Assembly: GCF_010500835.1 (NCBI RefSeq)
Contig: NZ_JAAAMJ010000001.1
Coordinates: 868,001 to 932,000, forward strand
From: Aurantimonas aggregata
GTDB taxonomy: Bacteria > Pseudomonadota > Alphaproteobacteria > Rhizobiales > Rhizobiaceae
Reading direction: 5' to 3'
Length of the DNA stretch: 64,000 nucleotides
Position 1 is the first letter of the stretch; each line of letters starts with the position of its first letter. Below are positions 55,200 to 63,540 of this stretch, piece by piece. The notes beneath the pieces were generated by a model that saw nothing but the letters and a program-made list of their open reading frames with translations, had not been told where the DNA came from and ran no database searches. Both the position numbers and the translations under genes were made by a program.

Positions 55200-56378
55200 T
55201 TACCAGCCGCCGTTGAAGGTGCGGTAGAAGACGTGCTTGCCGATCTTGTCGACGCGCTCCATCGCGCTCGCCCAGCGCGGGCGGACGTAAGTGGCGTGGT
55301 AATGGGTCGCCGAGCCGACGTCGCTCAGCCAGATGTCGCCCTTGGTCACCTGTTCGGCGACCTGCTTGGCCCGCGCCCAGGCGCTGCGGTCGCCGACGCG
55401 CGGACGGCTGCCGTCGCAGGCGAAGGAGAACTGGCAGCGATTGCGCCAGTTCTTGTTCTGGTAGACGACGCCGCAGATCGTCTTCGGATAGGCCGGGTTG
55501 CGCACGCGGTTGAGGATCACCTGCGCGACGGCCGCCTGGCCGGTCGCGGATTCGCCGCGTGCCTCGAAATAGATGCCGTTGGCGAGGCAGTTCTGTTCCT
55601 TGGCGCTGAACGCGCTGGCCGCCAGCGGCGTCGCCGCCCAGGCATGATCCTTGTCGCCGATCGGCGGGACGAACGCCTCCGGCTGTTCCTTGAGGATGGT
55701 CTCGAAGAGCGAGGACGTCCGGCTGGCAGGCGCGTAGCCGAGGGCGCCGGTGTCGTCGGTGGACGGCTTCAGCGAGGCCAGCATGACATCCCCGTCATCG
55801 AGGATCTTCGGCGTGCCCTTGAGCTGGAAGTTCATCGCGACGGTCATCGCTTCCTGGGTGGTCTGGGTGACCTTCGAGAAAGCCAGGCGTACCCGCTCGG
55901 CGGGGCCGATGACGCGCGGTCCGAGCAGGCTCTGCCGCTCCAGGATCGAGCCGGCGGAAAAGCCGCGGGGCGGTAGCGACTCGGCCGGTGCCAGCGAGAT
56001 GACGCGGGCACCCTTCTCGGCGCGGCGCACGCGGCTTTCGTCGGGTGCCGCGAAGGCTTTCTGCGGTGCGTCGAGGGTGAAGAGAGCGCCGTCGCCGGCC
56101 CGGACGCCGGCGCCTTCCGGGAGCTGCCCGCGCTGCGGGCCGGCAAAGGCGATCTCGGCTGTCTCGATGGATCCGGCAGGCGACGGAACGAAATAGGCCT
56201 GCCAGCGGTTTGCCTGTTTGACGCCGCCGAGAGTGCTGGTCATGTCCTGATAGGCGATGCTGCCGGTCGAGACGGTGACGATCACAACCGTCCCCGCGCA
56301 AACGGCGGCTGCGCGAAGGGCGCGCTTCAGTGTCCGTGCCTGTACGCGCGGTGCAGCCTGCAGCCCCTCATCCCCCAT
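55200..56378 (-). CDS. SleB-type cell wall hydrolase
   Basis: A 392-aa exported hydrolase. An N-terminal membrane/signal segment (AAAVCAGTVVIVTVSTGSIA) is followed by a long low-complexity region. The C-terminal SleB/Hydrolase_2 domain (residues about 265–392) includes NCLANGIYFEARGES (with catalytic Glu), AVAQVILNRVRNPAYPKTICGVVYQ and THYHATYV. It is expected to cut peptidoglycan glycan strands. The start has GGGGAT upstream. The 92 bp before it hold two inverted repeats. Confidence 0.88.
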   Translation of the reverse strand: MGDEGLQAAPRVQARTLKRALRAAAVCAGTVVIVTVSTGSIAYQDMTSTLGGVKQANRWQAYFVPSPAGSIETAEIAFAGPQRGQLPEGAGVRAGDGALFTLDAPQKAFAAPDESRVRRAEKGARVISLAPAESLPPRGFSAGSILERQSLLGPRVIGPAERVRLAFSKVTQTTQEAMTVAMNFQLKGTPKILDDGDVMLASLKPSTDDTGALGYAPASRTSSLFETILKEQPEAFVPPIGDKDHAWAATPLAASAFSAKEQNCLANGIYFEARGESATGQAAVAQVILNRVRNPAYPKTICGVVYQNKNWRNRCQFSFACDGSRPRVGDRSAWARAKQVAEQVTKGDIWLSDVGSATHYHATYVRPRWASAMERVDKIGKHVFYRTFNGGW

Positions 56379-56405
56379 TCAGATCCCCATCGTCTTTGGC
56401 ATTTC

Positions 56406-56426
56406 GTTCAACGTCTGTCGTTGAAC
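56406..56426 (-). promoter_or_regulatory. Inverted repeat in the sleB-type gene leader
   Basis: GTTCAACG-TCTGT-CGTTGAAC is a perfect 8-bp-arm repeat 27 bp upstream of the start codon. Probably an operator or leader hairpin. Confidence 0.5.
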
Positions 56427-56434
56427 ATTCCCCA

Positions 56435-56455
56435 TTAACCTTAGTTCTTGGTTAA
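56435..56455 (-). promoter_or_regulatory. TTAACC…GGTTAA repeat upstream of cell wall hydrolase
   Basis: TTAACC (56435–56440) and GGTTAA (56450–56455) form an inverted repeat 9 bp apart. TTAA-type half sites recall CtrA boxes, though the canonical spacing is a direct TTAA-N7-TTAA, so the match is loose. Confidence 0.35.
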
Positions 56456-56470
56456 CAGAACGTGGTGATT

Positions 56471-57907
56471 TCAAGACGGACGCTTGCGTTTTGGCGCGAA
56501 GGGATTGTCGGTTTTGCGCAATCCGAGGCGGATCGGCACCCCAAAAAGCCCGAAACTTTCGCGTAAGCCATTGATTAGATAGCGGGTATAAGACGTTCCC
56601 AGGGCTTCCGGCCTCGACGTGGAAATCATGAAAGTCGGTGGCCGGCTCTTCACCTGGGTCATATACTTGATGTTAACCCGTCGCCCCGCGACCGCCGGCG
56701 GCGGGTGGTGGCCGATCGTCCGACTCAGCCATTGGTTGAGCTTTGCCGTCGAGATCCGGCGGTTCCAGACTTCGTGGGTCTCGACGATGGCCTTCATCAG
56801 GCGGTCGATCCCCTCGCCGGTCTCGCCCGACACGGTGACCGCCTTGACGCCGCGTGCCTGCGGCAGCAGCCGCTCGGTCTTCTCGCGCAGTTCCGCCAGC
56901 ACCGGCTGGCGGTCCTCGATCAGATCCCATTTGTTGAAGGCAATGACCGGCGCCCGGCCCTCGCGCACGATCAGGTCGACGATCGACATGTCCTGGCGCT
57001 CGAAAGGGATGGTGACGTCGAAGACGATGACGACGATCTCGGCATATTTGATCGCCCGCAGCGCATCGGCCACCGAGAGCTTCTCGAGCTTTTCCTGGAT
57101 CCGCGCCTTGCGGCGCAGGCCGGCCGTGTCGAACATCCGGATCTTGCGGCCGCGCCAGTCCCATTCGACCGAAATTGAGTCACGGGTGATGCCGGCCTCC
57201 GGGCCGGTCAGCATGCGGTCCTCGCCGAGAAAGCGGTTGATCAGCGTCGACTTGCCGGCATTCGGGCGCCCGACAATGGCGATCCGCAGCGGCTTGGTGT
57301 CGTCGTAGGGCGGCGCCTCGGCCTCCTCGCCCTCGTCACCTTCGGCGACGAGTTCCGGCGCTTCCTCTTCCCACCATTCCGGCTCGTCTTCGGCCAGCGG
57401 ATCGGCAAAGGCCTCCTCGCCAAGCGCCTCGACGAGCGCGTCGCGCAGCTCGGCCATGCCCATGCCGTGCTCGGCCGAAATGCCGATCGGCTCGCCGAGC
57501 CCCAGCGAATAGGCGTCCAGCACACCGGACTCGGCGCCGCGCGCCTCGGCCTTGTTGGCGACGAGGATCACCTTGGCGGCGGTGCGCCGGCACAGCTCGG
57601 CGAAGTCGAGATCCTGCGGCGTCAGCCCGACCTTCACGTCGACCATGAACAGGACGCAGTCGGCCGCAGCGATAGCGATCTCTGTCTGGGCGCGCATGCG
57701 CCCTTCCAGCGTTTCCGCGCCGGTGATCTCGAGGCCCGCCGTGTCGATGATCTCGAACTCGAGATCCATCAGCGAGGCTTCGCCGGAGCGGCGGTCACGG
57801 GTGACGCCCGGCCGGTCGTCGACCAGCGCCAGGCGCTTGCCGACGAGACGGTTGAACAGCGTCGATTTGCCGACATTGGGTCGGCCGATAATGGCAATGG
57901 TGACCAT
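56471..57907 (-). CDS. der: GTPase Der (EngA)
   Basis: A 478-aa essential GTPase with two tandem G domains, needed for 50S ribosome assembly. G1 motifs are GRPNVGKST (residues about 8–16) and GRPNAGKST (near 211). The second G domain has DTAGLRRK and FNKWDL. The C-terminal KH-like domain ([15 protein letters not shown]) contacts the ribosome. An acidic linker between the G domains ([18 protein letters not shown]) is longer than in E. coli and is typical of rhizobia. Confidence 0.96.
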   Translation of the reverse strand: MVTIAIIGRPNVGKSTLFNRLVGKRLALVDDRPGVTRDRRSGEASLMDLEFEIIDTAGLEITGAETLEGRMRAQTEIAIAAADCVLFMVDVKVGLTPQDLDFAELCRRTAAKVILVANKAEARGAESGVLDAYSLGLGEPIGISAEHGMGMAELRDALVEALGEEAFADPLAEDEPEWWEEEAPELVAEGDEGEEAEAPPYDDTKPLRIAIVGRPNAGKSTLINRFLGEDRMLTGPEAGITRDSISVEWDWRGRKIRMFDTAGLRRKARIQEKLEKLSVADALRAIKYAEIVVIVFDVTIPFERQDMSIVDLIVREGRAPVIAFNKWDLIEDRQPVLAELREKTERLLPQARGVKAVTVSGETGEGIDRLMKAIVETHEVWNRRISTAKLNQWLSRTIGHHPPPAVAGRRVNIKYMTQVKSRPPTFMISTSRPEALGTSYTRYLINGLRESFGLFGVPIRLGLRKTDNPFAPKRKRPS

Positions 57908-57971
57908 CGAGGTCTCCGCGCTCCTCCGGAGCGATGGGGCGGCGGACCTTGGGCCCGTCGCCGGAAAAATT

Positions 57972-59000
57972 CTAGTTCACGCCGCCTTGCGGTGCCACCG
58001 GCTCGCCGGCTGGCGCAGCAGGCTCGGACAGGGCCGGCGGGATGTCGGATGCCGGCTCCTGCGGCTGATCGGCGACGGGCGCCGTATCCTCGACAGCCGG
58101 TGCGGCCTCTGAGGGTAACACGTCCGCGCCGCCAAGACCGAGATCCGTCGTCGGCATCGTGATCGATGGCGCTGCCCCAGAAGCTGGCGCAGCAGGTTCA
58201 GCGGTGGGTACGCTCTCGGGCGCCACCACGGCGCCGCCATCAGGCGAGGCAGGCGCTTCGACCGCCGGCGCCGGCGCCGGCGCTGCTGGCACCGGCTGTT
58301 CCGTCGCCGCCTGCGGCGCTGCCGGGGCAGCGCCCTCGGCTGCGGGCGCCCCCGCCGCGATCACGTCGAGCATCAGCCGGGCGCGTGCGGAAATGCCGTT
58401 GGATGCCCCCGCGTCGTCGACGAGCTGCTGGAACAGGCCGAACGCCGTCTCGATGTCGCCCGCCTTCCAGGCAGCCAGCGCGACCGCTTCGCGGGCCGGA
58501 AAGCGCAGCGGCTCGCTGTCGCCGGTAAGCCGCTCGACCCGTTCGCGTACGTCGTCCACCGTGCCGCTATCGACGAGGACATAGGCAGCGCGCACCGCCG
58601 CCATGTCGCGGATCGGCTGGGGTGCACCGGAATCGGCGGCAACGGCGTCGAAGGCCGCGACCGCCTCCTGGGGCTGCCCCTGCGCCACCCGAACCGAACC
58701 GATGCGCATCCGCGCCAGATCCGGATAGGCGCCATGCCCGTCCGCGATCAGCGCCTCGAGCGCGGCGACGGCCTCGTCAGGCTGGCCCGCGGCGGCGAGA
58801 TCGAGCGCCACGAGATAGCGGTCGCCCGATGCGTCGGCCTGGGCCGCCTGGTAGCGGTCCCACCCGACATAGGCGGCGGTCGCAACGAGGAGGATAACTA
58901 CGCCGATCAGCAGCCAGCGGCCGAACTTCGACCAGGCTTCCTGAACCTTGTCCTGGCGAAGCTCCTCGTTGACTTCCCGAATAAAACTGTCGTCGCTCAT
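57972..59000 (-). CDS. YfgM-like TPR membrane protein
   Basis: A 342-aa protein with a cytoplasmic N-terminus ([24 protein letters not shown]), one membrane helix ([20 protein letters not shown]) and periplasmic TPR-like repeats ([19 protein letters not shown]). A long Pro/Ala-rich tail ends it. This matches YfgM, an ancillary partner of the SecYEG translocon. It is immediately upstream of der on the same strand (64 bp), where gammaproteobacteria have yfgM–bamB–der; bamB is missing here. Confidence 0.85.
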   Translation of the reverse strand: MSDDSFIREVNEELRQDKVQEAWSKFGRWLLIGVVILLVATAAYVGWDRYQAAQADASGDRYLVALDLAAAGQPDEAVAALEALIADGHGAYPDLARMRIGSVRVAQGQPQEAVAAFDAVAADSGAPQPIRDMAAVRAAYVLVDSGTVDDVRERVERLTGDSEPLRFPAREAVALAAWKAGDIETAFGLFQQLVDDAGASNGISARARLMLDVIAAGAPAAEGAAPAAPQAATEQPVPAAPAPAPAVEAPASPDGGAVVAPESVPTAEPAAPASGAAPSITMPTTDLGLGGADVLPSEAAPAVEDTAPVADQPQEPASDIPPALSEPAAPAGEPVAPQGGVN

Positions 59001-59120
59001 CCACCCACTCTTCGCGATAAGGCTGCGTGGGCGATCCGCCGTTTTCCGGCGGACGCCTGCACGTCATGGGCGTCTTCTAACGATTTTTCACCGCTATGAA
59101 AGGGTTGGCGCTATTCGCCC

Positions 59121-59696
59121 TCAGGCGACCGGCGCGACTCCGAACAGCCATTCGTGCAGCCCGCCGATGAAGATCGCCGAAAGCACGAGGCCGACGATGA
59201 CCGCGGCGATGTCCCCGCCATAGCCTTTCGCCACGGGCCTGGCGGCGGCACCGGTGCGTCCGAGCGCGTTGATGTAGTCGACGATCGCCCAGGCGAGAAA
59301 GCCACCGAACAGGACGACGTCGGCCGCCGTGCCGTTGGCAAGGAGATGACCGAGCGCCCAGAGTGCGATGCCGAGAACCATCGGATGACGCACGGCCGCC
59401 TTGATATGGCCGGTCGGCACATAGGCGGCCGTCACCAGCACGAAGGCGACCGGCACGAGCACCAGCGCCAGGTGCCGCAGGCCGCCCGGCGGGTCCCAGA
59501 GCGGCAGCCCGCCGATCTTCGCCTGTCCATAGCCGTAACCGACGAGCATGATCCCGATCAGCGACAGCACCGAGTAGGCGCCCTTGTAGCGACCTTCCCC
59601 CAGGCGGGCGATCATCCTGTCGCGGACCGGTTCGGCAACTATCCGAACGGAGTGGATCCCGAGGAAGATGATCATCCCCGTCACCAGGATCAGCAT
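59121..59696 (-). CDS. NnrU family membrane protein
   Basis: A 191-aa integral membrane protein with five to six helices (LILVTGMIIFLGIHSVRIV, LSLIGIMLVGYGYGQ, LALVLVPVAFVLVTAAYV …) and the HPMVLGIALWALGHLLANG motif of NnrU. NnrU-like proteins are linked to denitrification and isoprenoid-type chemistry, but the exact role is unclear. No nitrate-respiration genes are nearby. Start chosen at 59696 (MLILVTG); the frame continues upstream to 60341 without support. Confidence 0.83.
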   Translation of the reverse strand: MLILVTGMIIFLGIHSVRIVAEPVRDRMIARLGEGRYKGAYSVLSLIGIMLVGYGYGQAKIGGLPLWDPPGGLRHLALVLVPVAFVLVTAAYVPTGHIKAAVRHPMVLGIALWALGHLLANGTAADVVLFGGFLAWAIVDYINALGRTGAAARPVAKGYGGDIAAVIVGLVLSAIFIGGLHEWLFGVAPVA

Positions 59697-59894
59697 GGCG
59701 GTCCCCCTCGTCGTCCAGCCGAGCGATCCTCGCTGCGGTGTGGCGGATGATAGGCAAAACCCACCGCCTTGTCTTGCCGCCATCGGTCGCGGCGGAAGCG
59801 ACTTCGGGCAACCGTCCACCCAGCAGCCTCGACTTTCGACAGCCGGCCTGTATGGCATTGCCGACACAGCAAGCTTGGCTCGGGAGATTGACGA

Positions 59895-60317
59895 ATGGAC
59901 ATGACCGACACGATGAACGCCGCGATCGGGGCGGTCGCGATCTACGCGGGGCTCGCCATCCTCATCCTTGTCTGGCTCGCGGTCCAGACCGGCCGGGTTC
60001 GCCAGGCCGAGAAGGTCTTCATGGGCGACGGCGGCAACCCGCGGATGATCCGGATCATGCGCGGCCACGCCAACGCATTGGAATTCATCCCGGCGACGCT
60101 GCTCGCGATGCTGCTGCTCGCCCTCACCGGCGCGCCGCCGCTGCTGATCCACCTTCTGGGGCTGTTGCTGATCGCCGGCCGGTTCATCCACGCCTGGCAT
60201 TTCGCCGCCGCCGATGCGCCGCCCTGGCAGCGCGTCGCGGGCACCGCCCTCTCCTTTTTCGCGCTCGGCGGTGCGGGTGTCGCGGTGCTGATCGCCGGCC
60301 TCATGTCGCTCGCATGA
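59895..60317 (+). CDS. MAPEG-family membrane protein
   Basis: A 140-aa four-helix membrane protein of the MAPEG family (membrane-associated eicosanoid/glutathione metabolism). Family motifs are IMRGHANALEFIPATLLAM and LLIAGRFIHAWHF. Bacterial members can have glutathione S-transferase-like activity; the substrate is unknown. It is translationally coupled to the GNAT gene (ATGA overlap). Confidence 0.88.
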   Translation: MDMTDTMNAAIGAVAIYAGLAILILVWLAVQTGRVRQAEKVFMGDGGNPRMIRIMRGHANALEFIPATLLAMLLLALTGAPPLLIHLLGLLLIAGRFIHAWHFAAADAPPWQRVAGTALSFFALGGAGVAVLIAGLMSLA

Positions 60318-60772
60318 CCATCGCAATGATCCGGCCGGCAACCCGTGACGACGTCCGGGCGATCGTCGCGCTGCTGGCCGAAGACGACATTGGCGGCGCC
60401 ATCGACACGGGCGCGGCGGCAGATCTGCCGCTCTACGAGGCCCAGTTCGATCGCATCGCGGCCAGCACCACCGAGTTCCTGTTCGTCGCCGAAGTGGACG
60501 GCCGCGTCGTCGGCACGTTCGAGATCGTCATCGCCCGCAGCCTGCCCTACCGCGCGGCGACCCGCTGCATCCTCGAGGCGGTGCAGGTTCACCCCTCGAT
60601 GCGGGGCCAGCGGATCGGCGAGGCGATGGTGCTGCGGGCGATGGAAGAAGGCCGCGCCCGCGGCGCGGACGTGATGACGCTGACCTCGAACGTCAAACGC
60701 GAGGCCGCCCATCGCTTCTACGAGCGGCTCGGCTTCGAGCGCAGCCATGTCGGGTTCAAGCGCGCGCTCTGA
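60314..60772 (+). CDS. GNAT-family N-acetyltransferase
   Basis: A 152-aa acetyltransferase. The acetyl-CoA-binding Q/RxxGxG/A-like segment is MRGQRIGEAMVLRAMEEGR and the C-terminal strand is AHRFYERLGFERS. Length is typical for a single GNAT domain. The ATG overlaps the MAPEG stop by 4 bp. Its stop codon lies in the loop of a perfect hairpin. Substrate unknown. Confidence 0.88.
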   Translation: MTIAMIRPATRDDVRAIVALLAEDDIGGAIDTGAAADLPLYEAQFDRIAASTTEFLFVAEVDGRVVGTFEIVIARSLPYRAATRCILEAVQVHPSMRGQRIGEAMVLRAMEEGRARGADVMTLTSNVKREAAHRFYERLGFERSHVGFKRAL

Positions 60773-60783
60773 GAGCGCGCGCT
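60759..60783. terminator. Perfect hairpin with the GNAT stop codon as its loop
   Basis: AGCGCGCGCTC (60759–60769) pairs perfectly with GAGCGCGCGCT (60773–60783); the three loop bases are the TGA stop. It lies between convergent genes and may terminate both, though no T-run follows. Confidence 0.65.
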
Positions 60784-60801
60784 GTCGTTGATGAGGCTGC
60801 C

Positions 60802-61806
60802 TCAGAGTGCGGCTTCGACTTTCTCGGCGACCTCCGGCGCGAGCCAGGCCTTCCAGACCTCCGGCTCGGTATCGAGGAAGTACAGTGCCGTGTCCTCGCC
60901 GGTCGCCTGATTCTCGTCCTTCCAGGCCAGCAGCCTGTTGACGGTGTCGTTGCCCCAGGCCCGGCGGTCGAGATAGGCCGCCGCCTGCGGCGCGGAATCC
61001 GCCAGCTCCCTGGTCACCAGCGTGTAGACCTCGGCCGGCGTCCAGGCATTGATCTTGGGCGCCGCGCAGTCCGGCTGGGTGGTGCAGGACTTCCACTCGG
61101 CTTCGTCGAAGGGCACGTCCCATTCGAGCATCTTCATCGGGTAGCGTCCGATGATCGGCGTCGGCGACCAGTAATAGCCGATCCAGCCGGTCTCATCGGA
61201 AAACGCCTTGGCGATCGACCCGTCGAGACCTGCCGAAGAGCCCGTGTCGACAAGATCGAACCCCTTGTCGGCGGCCCCATAGGCCTTGAACAGATTGCCG
61301 ACCATGATCTGGCAGCCCCAGCCGGCCGGGCAATTGTAGATCGCGCCCTTGGACGGGTCCTCCGGCGACGGGAACAGCTCAGGATGCGCCAGCGCGTCGG
61401 AGACTGTCCGGATCTCGGGGTTTGCGTCCGCCACGTATTGCGGAATCCAGAAGCCCTCCTGGCTGCCGTCCTCCAGCACCTTCGCCGCATAGGCGATGCG
61501 GTTGTCCGCCACGGCGGCGTCGATCTGCTCGCGGAACTGGTTGACGAACATCTCCGGCGCGACGTCCGGCTCGGCTTTCTCGGTCATCGACGTGAAGGTC
61601 GGCATCGTGTCGCCCGGCACCAGCACGGCGTCGCAGCCATAGCCGTTCTCGAGAATGAACTGGTCGATGGCCGCCATGACTTCCGCCGACGCCCAGTTCA
61701 TCGAGGCGATGCTGACGGTTCCGCAGTCGGCGTCCTGGGCACTGGCCATGCCTGGCAGAGCGGCGACGCCGGCAACAGCCGCGCATGCGGCAAGGAAGGA
61801 TTTCAT
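60802..61806 (-). CDS. Glycine betaine/choline-type substrate-binding protein (ProX-like)
   Basis: A 334-aa periplasmic binding protein of the OpuAC/ProX family. A signal peptide (MKSFLAACAAVAGVAALPGMASA) is followed by VSIASMNWASAEVMAAIDQFILENGYGC and the ligand-site Trp/Tyr segments (YNCPAGWGCQ, GWIGYYWSPTPIIGRY). It would bind a quaternary amine or related osmolyte for ABC import, but no permease or ATPase gene is in the window. The start at 61806 gives the signal peptide. Confidence 0.88.
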   Translation of the reverse strand: MKSFLAACAAVAGVAALPGMASAQDADCGTVSIASMNWASAEVMAAIDQFILENGYGCDAVLVPGDTMPTFTSMTEKAEPDVAPEMFVNQFREQIDAAVADNRIAYAAKVLEDGSQEGFWIPQYVADANPEIRTVSDALAHPELFPSPEDPSKGAIYNCPAGWGCQIMVGNLFKAYGAADKGFDLVDTGSSAGLDGSIAKAFSDETGWIGYYWSPTPIIGRYPMKMLEWDVPFDEAEWKSCTTQPDCAAPKINAWTPAEVYTLVTRELADSAPQAAAYLDRRAWGNDTVNRLLAWKDENQATGEDTALYFLDTEPEVWKAWLAPEVAEKVEAAL

Positions 61807-62001
61807 CTGACATCTCCGATCGGACACTGACGGTGACGGCATCGTCGCCGTTCGGGAGGCGGAAATAGTCGTCGCCCGCGTCCCGCAAAGGAGCCCCGCG
61901 TCGCGATTTCTTGGCCTTCACCAACATGTGCACTAGACTTCGCAGGATCAGGCGGTTCGCTCGACCCGCCAGCATGGACTTCACCAACCGAAGGATACGG
62001 C

Positions 62002-62358
62002 ATGAATCGGACCCTGAGCCCGGCACTGTTGACGGCGGCACTCATCGCCCTCGCCGGCTGCACCTCGAGCGAGCGCGCCGCGCCTCCGGCTCCCGGGCTT
62101 GGCGGCCCCATGACAGGCGCACCGATCGGCGGTGTCGCCGGCAGCCCGATGGACGGCGCCTGCAATGCCGCCGCCGCGCGCCCGCTGGTCGGCCAGATCG
62201 CCAACCTGCAGACCACCGAGCAAGCCAAAACCATGACAGGTGCGGCCGACGTGCGGATCCTCTTCCCGAACCAGCCGGTGACGCAGGAATTCGTCGGAAC
62301 CCGGCTGACGCTCGACACCAATGACGAGAACCGCGTTTCGCAAGTCCGCTGCGGCTGA
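62002..62358 (+). CDS. I78-type peptidase inhibitor lipoprotein
   Basis: A 118-aa predicted lipoprotein: signal peptide with lipobox LAGC, then a small domain resembling I78 serine-protease inhibitors (CNAAAARPLVGQ…, ILFPNQPVTQEFVGTRLTLDTNDENRVSQVRCG). The pattern of a leading Cys, LVGQ and final CG fits. Probably acts in the periplasm against proteases. The ATG at 62002 follows a GAAGGA site. Confidence 0.8.
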   Translation: MNRTLSPALLTAALIALAGCTSSERAAPPAPGLGGPMTGAPIGGVAGSPMDGACNAAAARPLVGQIANLQTTEQAKTMTGAADVRILFPNQPVTQEFVGTRLTLDTNDENRVSQVRCG

Positions 62359-62388
62359 CGGAGGACCGTTGCTGCCCGCATAAACCTG

Positions 62389-62655
62389 TCACGGCCGGCG
62401 GGTCCGCCGGCCAGCGGCCAATGTCAGCCACGGCCCCGCATGGAAGGCGCTCATCAGCAGGTACATCGGGACCATGCCGGCGAGCCACGAGCCCTGTCCC
62501 GCCGCGCAGATGTCCGGCGGGCCGGTGCCGACCCCGGTCGCCAGGGCCATAGCGGCGAAGGTCGGCGACCCTGCCAGCGACAGCCATGCAGCGGCCGAGG
62601 TGGCCGGGCCGCGTGTCGCGCCCCGGCGCAAGCGGGCCGCATAGGCGCTGGTCAT
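62389..62655 (-). CDS. Small membrane protein coupled to DUF899 gene
   Basis: An 88-aa protein with two hydrophobic segments (SPTFAAMALATG, and MVPMYLLMSAFHAGPWLTLA) and one Cys (DICAAGQG). The ATG overlaps the stop of the DUF899 gene by 4 bp, so they are coupled. Family not recognised by name; a similar MVPMYLLMSAFHxxPWL ending appears in other rhizobia. Confidence 0.7.
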   Translation of the reverse strand: MTSAYAARLRRGATRGPATSAAAWLSLAGSPTFAAMALATGVGTGPPDICAAGQGSWLAGMVPMYLLMSAFHAGPWLTLAAGRRTRRP

Positions 62656-63452
62656 CGCTTCGCGCTCGTCTCGAGGGCGCGGAAACTGGCGACCCCGGCG
62701 TCCGATACCATCGCCCATTCCGGATCGGTCGGGGCCTCCGGCACGTAGAGGTCGTGCCAGTTCCACCATTTGTAGGGCGGGGTCTGCGGATAGCCCTCGG
62801 GGGAATCCTCCCAGGTCTCCTGGCGCCCGAGCGGCGTCGCGTCGAGGAATTGCCAGGTGGTGCCCAGCGCCTCGTCGCCGCGGACATTGATGAAGTAGGT
62901 CCGGAATATTCGCGCGCCGACGCGGATGAAGACATTGTGGCCATGCCAGAGATCGACGCCGAAATCCGCATCGAAGCTGTCGGTCAGCGTATACCAGGGC
63001 ATGGCCCAGCCCTTTTGCGCCTTCAACCGCGCAATGTCGGCCTGCGGCGCGCGCGAGACATAGGCCAGCGTCGTGTCGCGGGCATTCAGATGCGCCAGGT
63101 GCGCGACCTGATCGGCCACCAGCGAGCAGCCACGGCAGGCATTGTCGGGCCAGCCGAGCACGCCGGGCTCGAAGAAGGCGCGGTAGACGATCAGCTGGCG
63201 TCGACCCTCGAAAAGATCGGCGAGGCTCATCGCGCCCTGCGGTCCGTCGAAACAATAGGTCTTCTCCACCTCCGTCCACGGCATCCGCCGCCGTTCGGCA
63301 GCCAGGGCGTCGCCGGCCCGCGTATGCGCCTTCTCCTTGACGAGTAACCGCTCGCGGGCGGCCTCCCACTCCTGGGGTGACACGAAGGGGGGCGTGTGCA
63401 TCACGGGCGCATCGTCTTCCCGGTCGATCTCGCGTGTCTTAGTCATGGTCAT
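62652..63452 (-). CDS. DUF899 thioredoxin-like protein
   Basis: A 266-aa member of DUF899 (COG4312), proteins with a thioredoxin-like fold. The redox Cys pair is in NACRGCSLVADQV. Other motifs are KTYCFDGPQGAMSLADLFEGRRQLIVY and DFGVDLWHGHNVF. The GGAGG site precedes ATG 63452. It is followed by the 88-aa membrane protein. Predicted role: cytoplasmic dithiol–disulfide oxidoreductase; substrate unknown. It is divergent from the partial gene at the window end. Confidence 0.86.
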   Translation of the reverse strand: MTMTKTREIDREDDAPVMHTPPFVSPQEWEAARERLLVKEKAHTRAGDALAAERRRMPWTEVEKTYCFDGPQGAMSLADLFEGRRQLIVYRAFFEPGVLGWPDNACRGCSLVADQVAHLAHLNARDTTLAYVSRAPQADIARLKAQKGWAMPWYTLTDSFDADFGVDLWHGHNVFIRVGARIFRTYFINVRGDEALGTTWQFLDATPLGRQETWEDSPEGYPQTPPYKWWNWHDLYVPEAPTDPEWAMVSDAGVASFRALETSAKR

Positions 63453-63540
63453 TGCTGCCTCCGAATGAGACGTGGCCCGGATGACGCGTGAGCTTCCGGC
63501 CCCGTTGCTGGACAGACGCGACCCTGGCAGCGGGAGCGCG

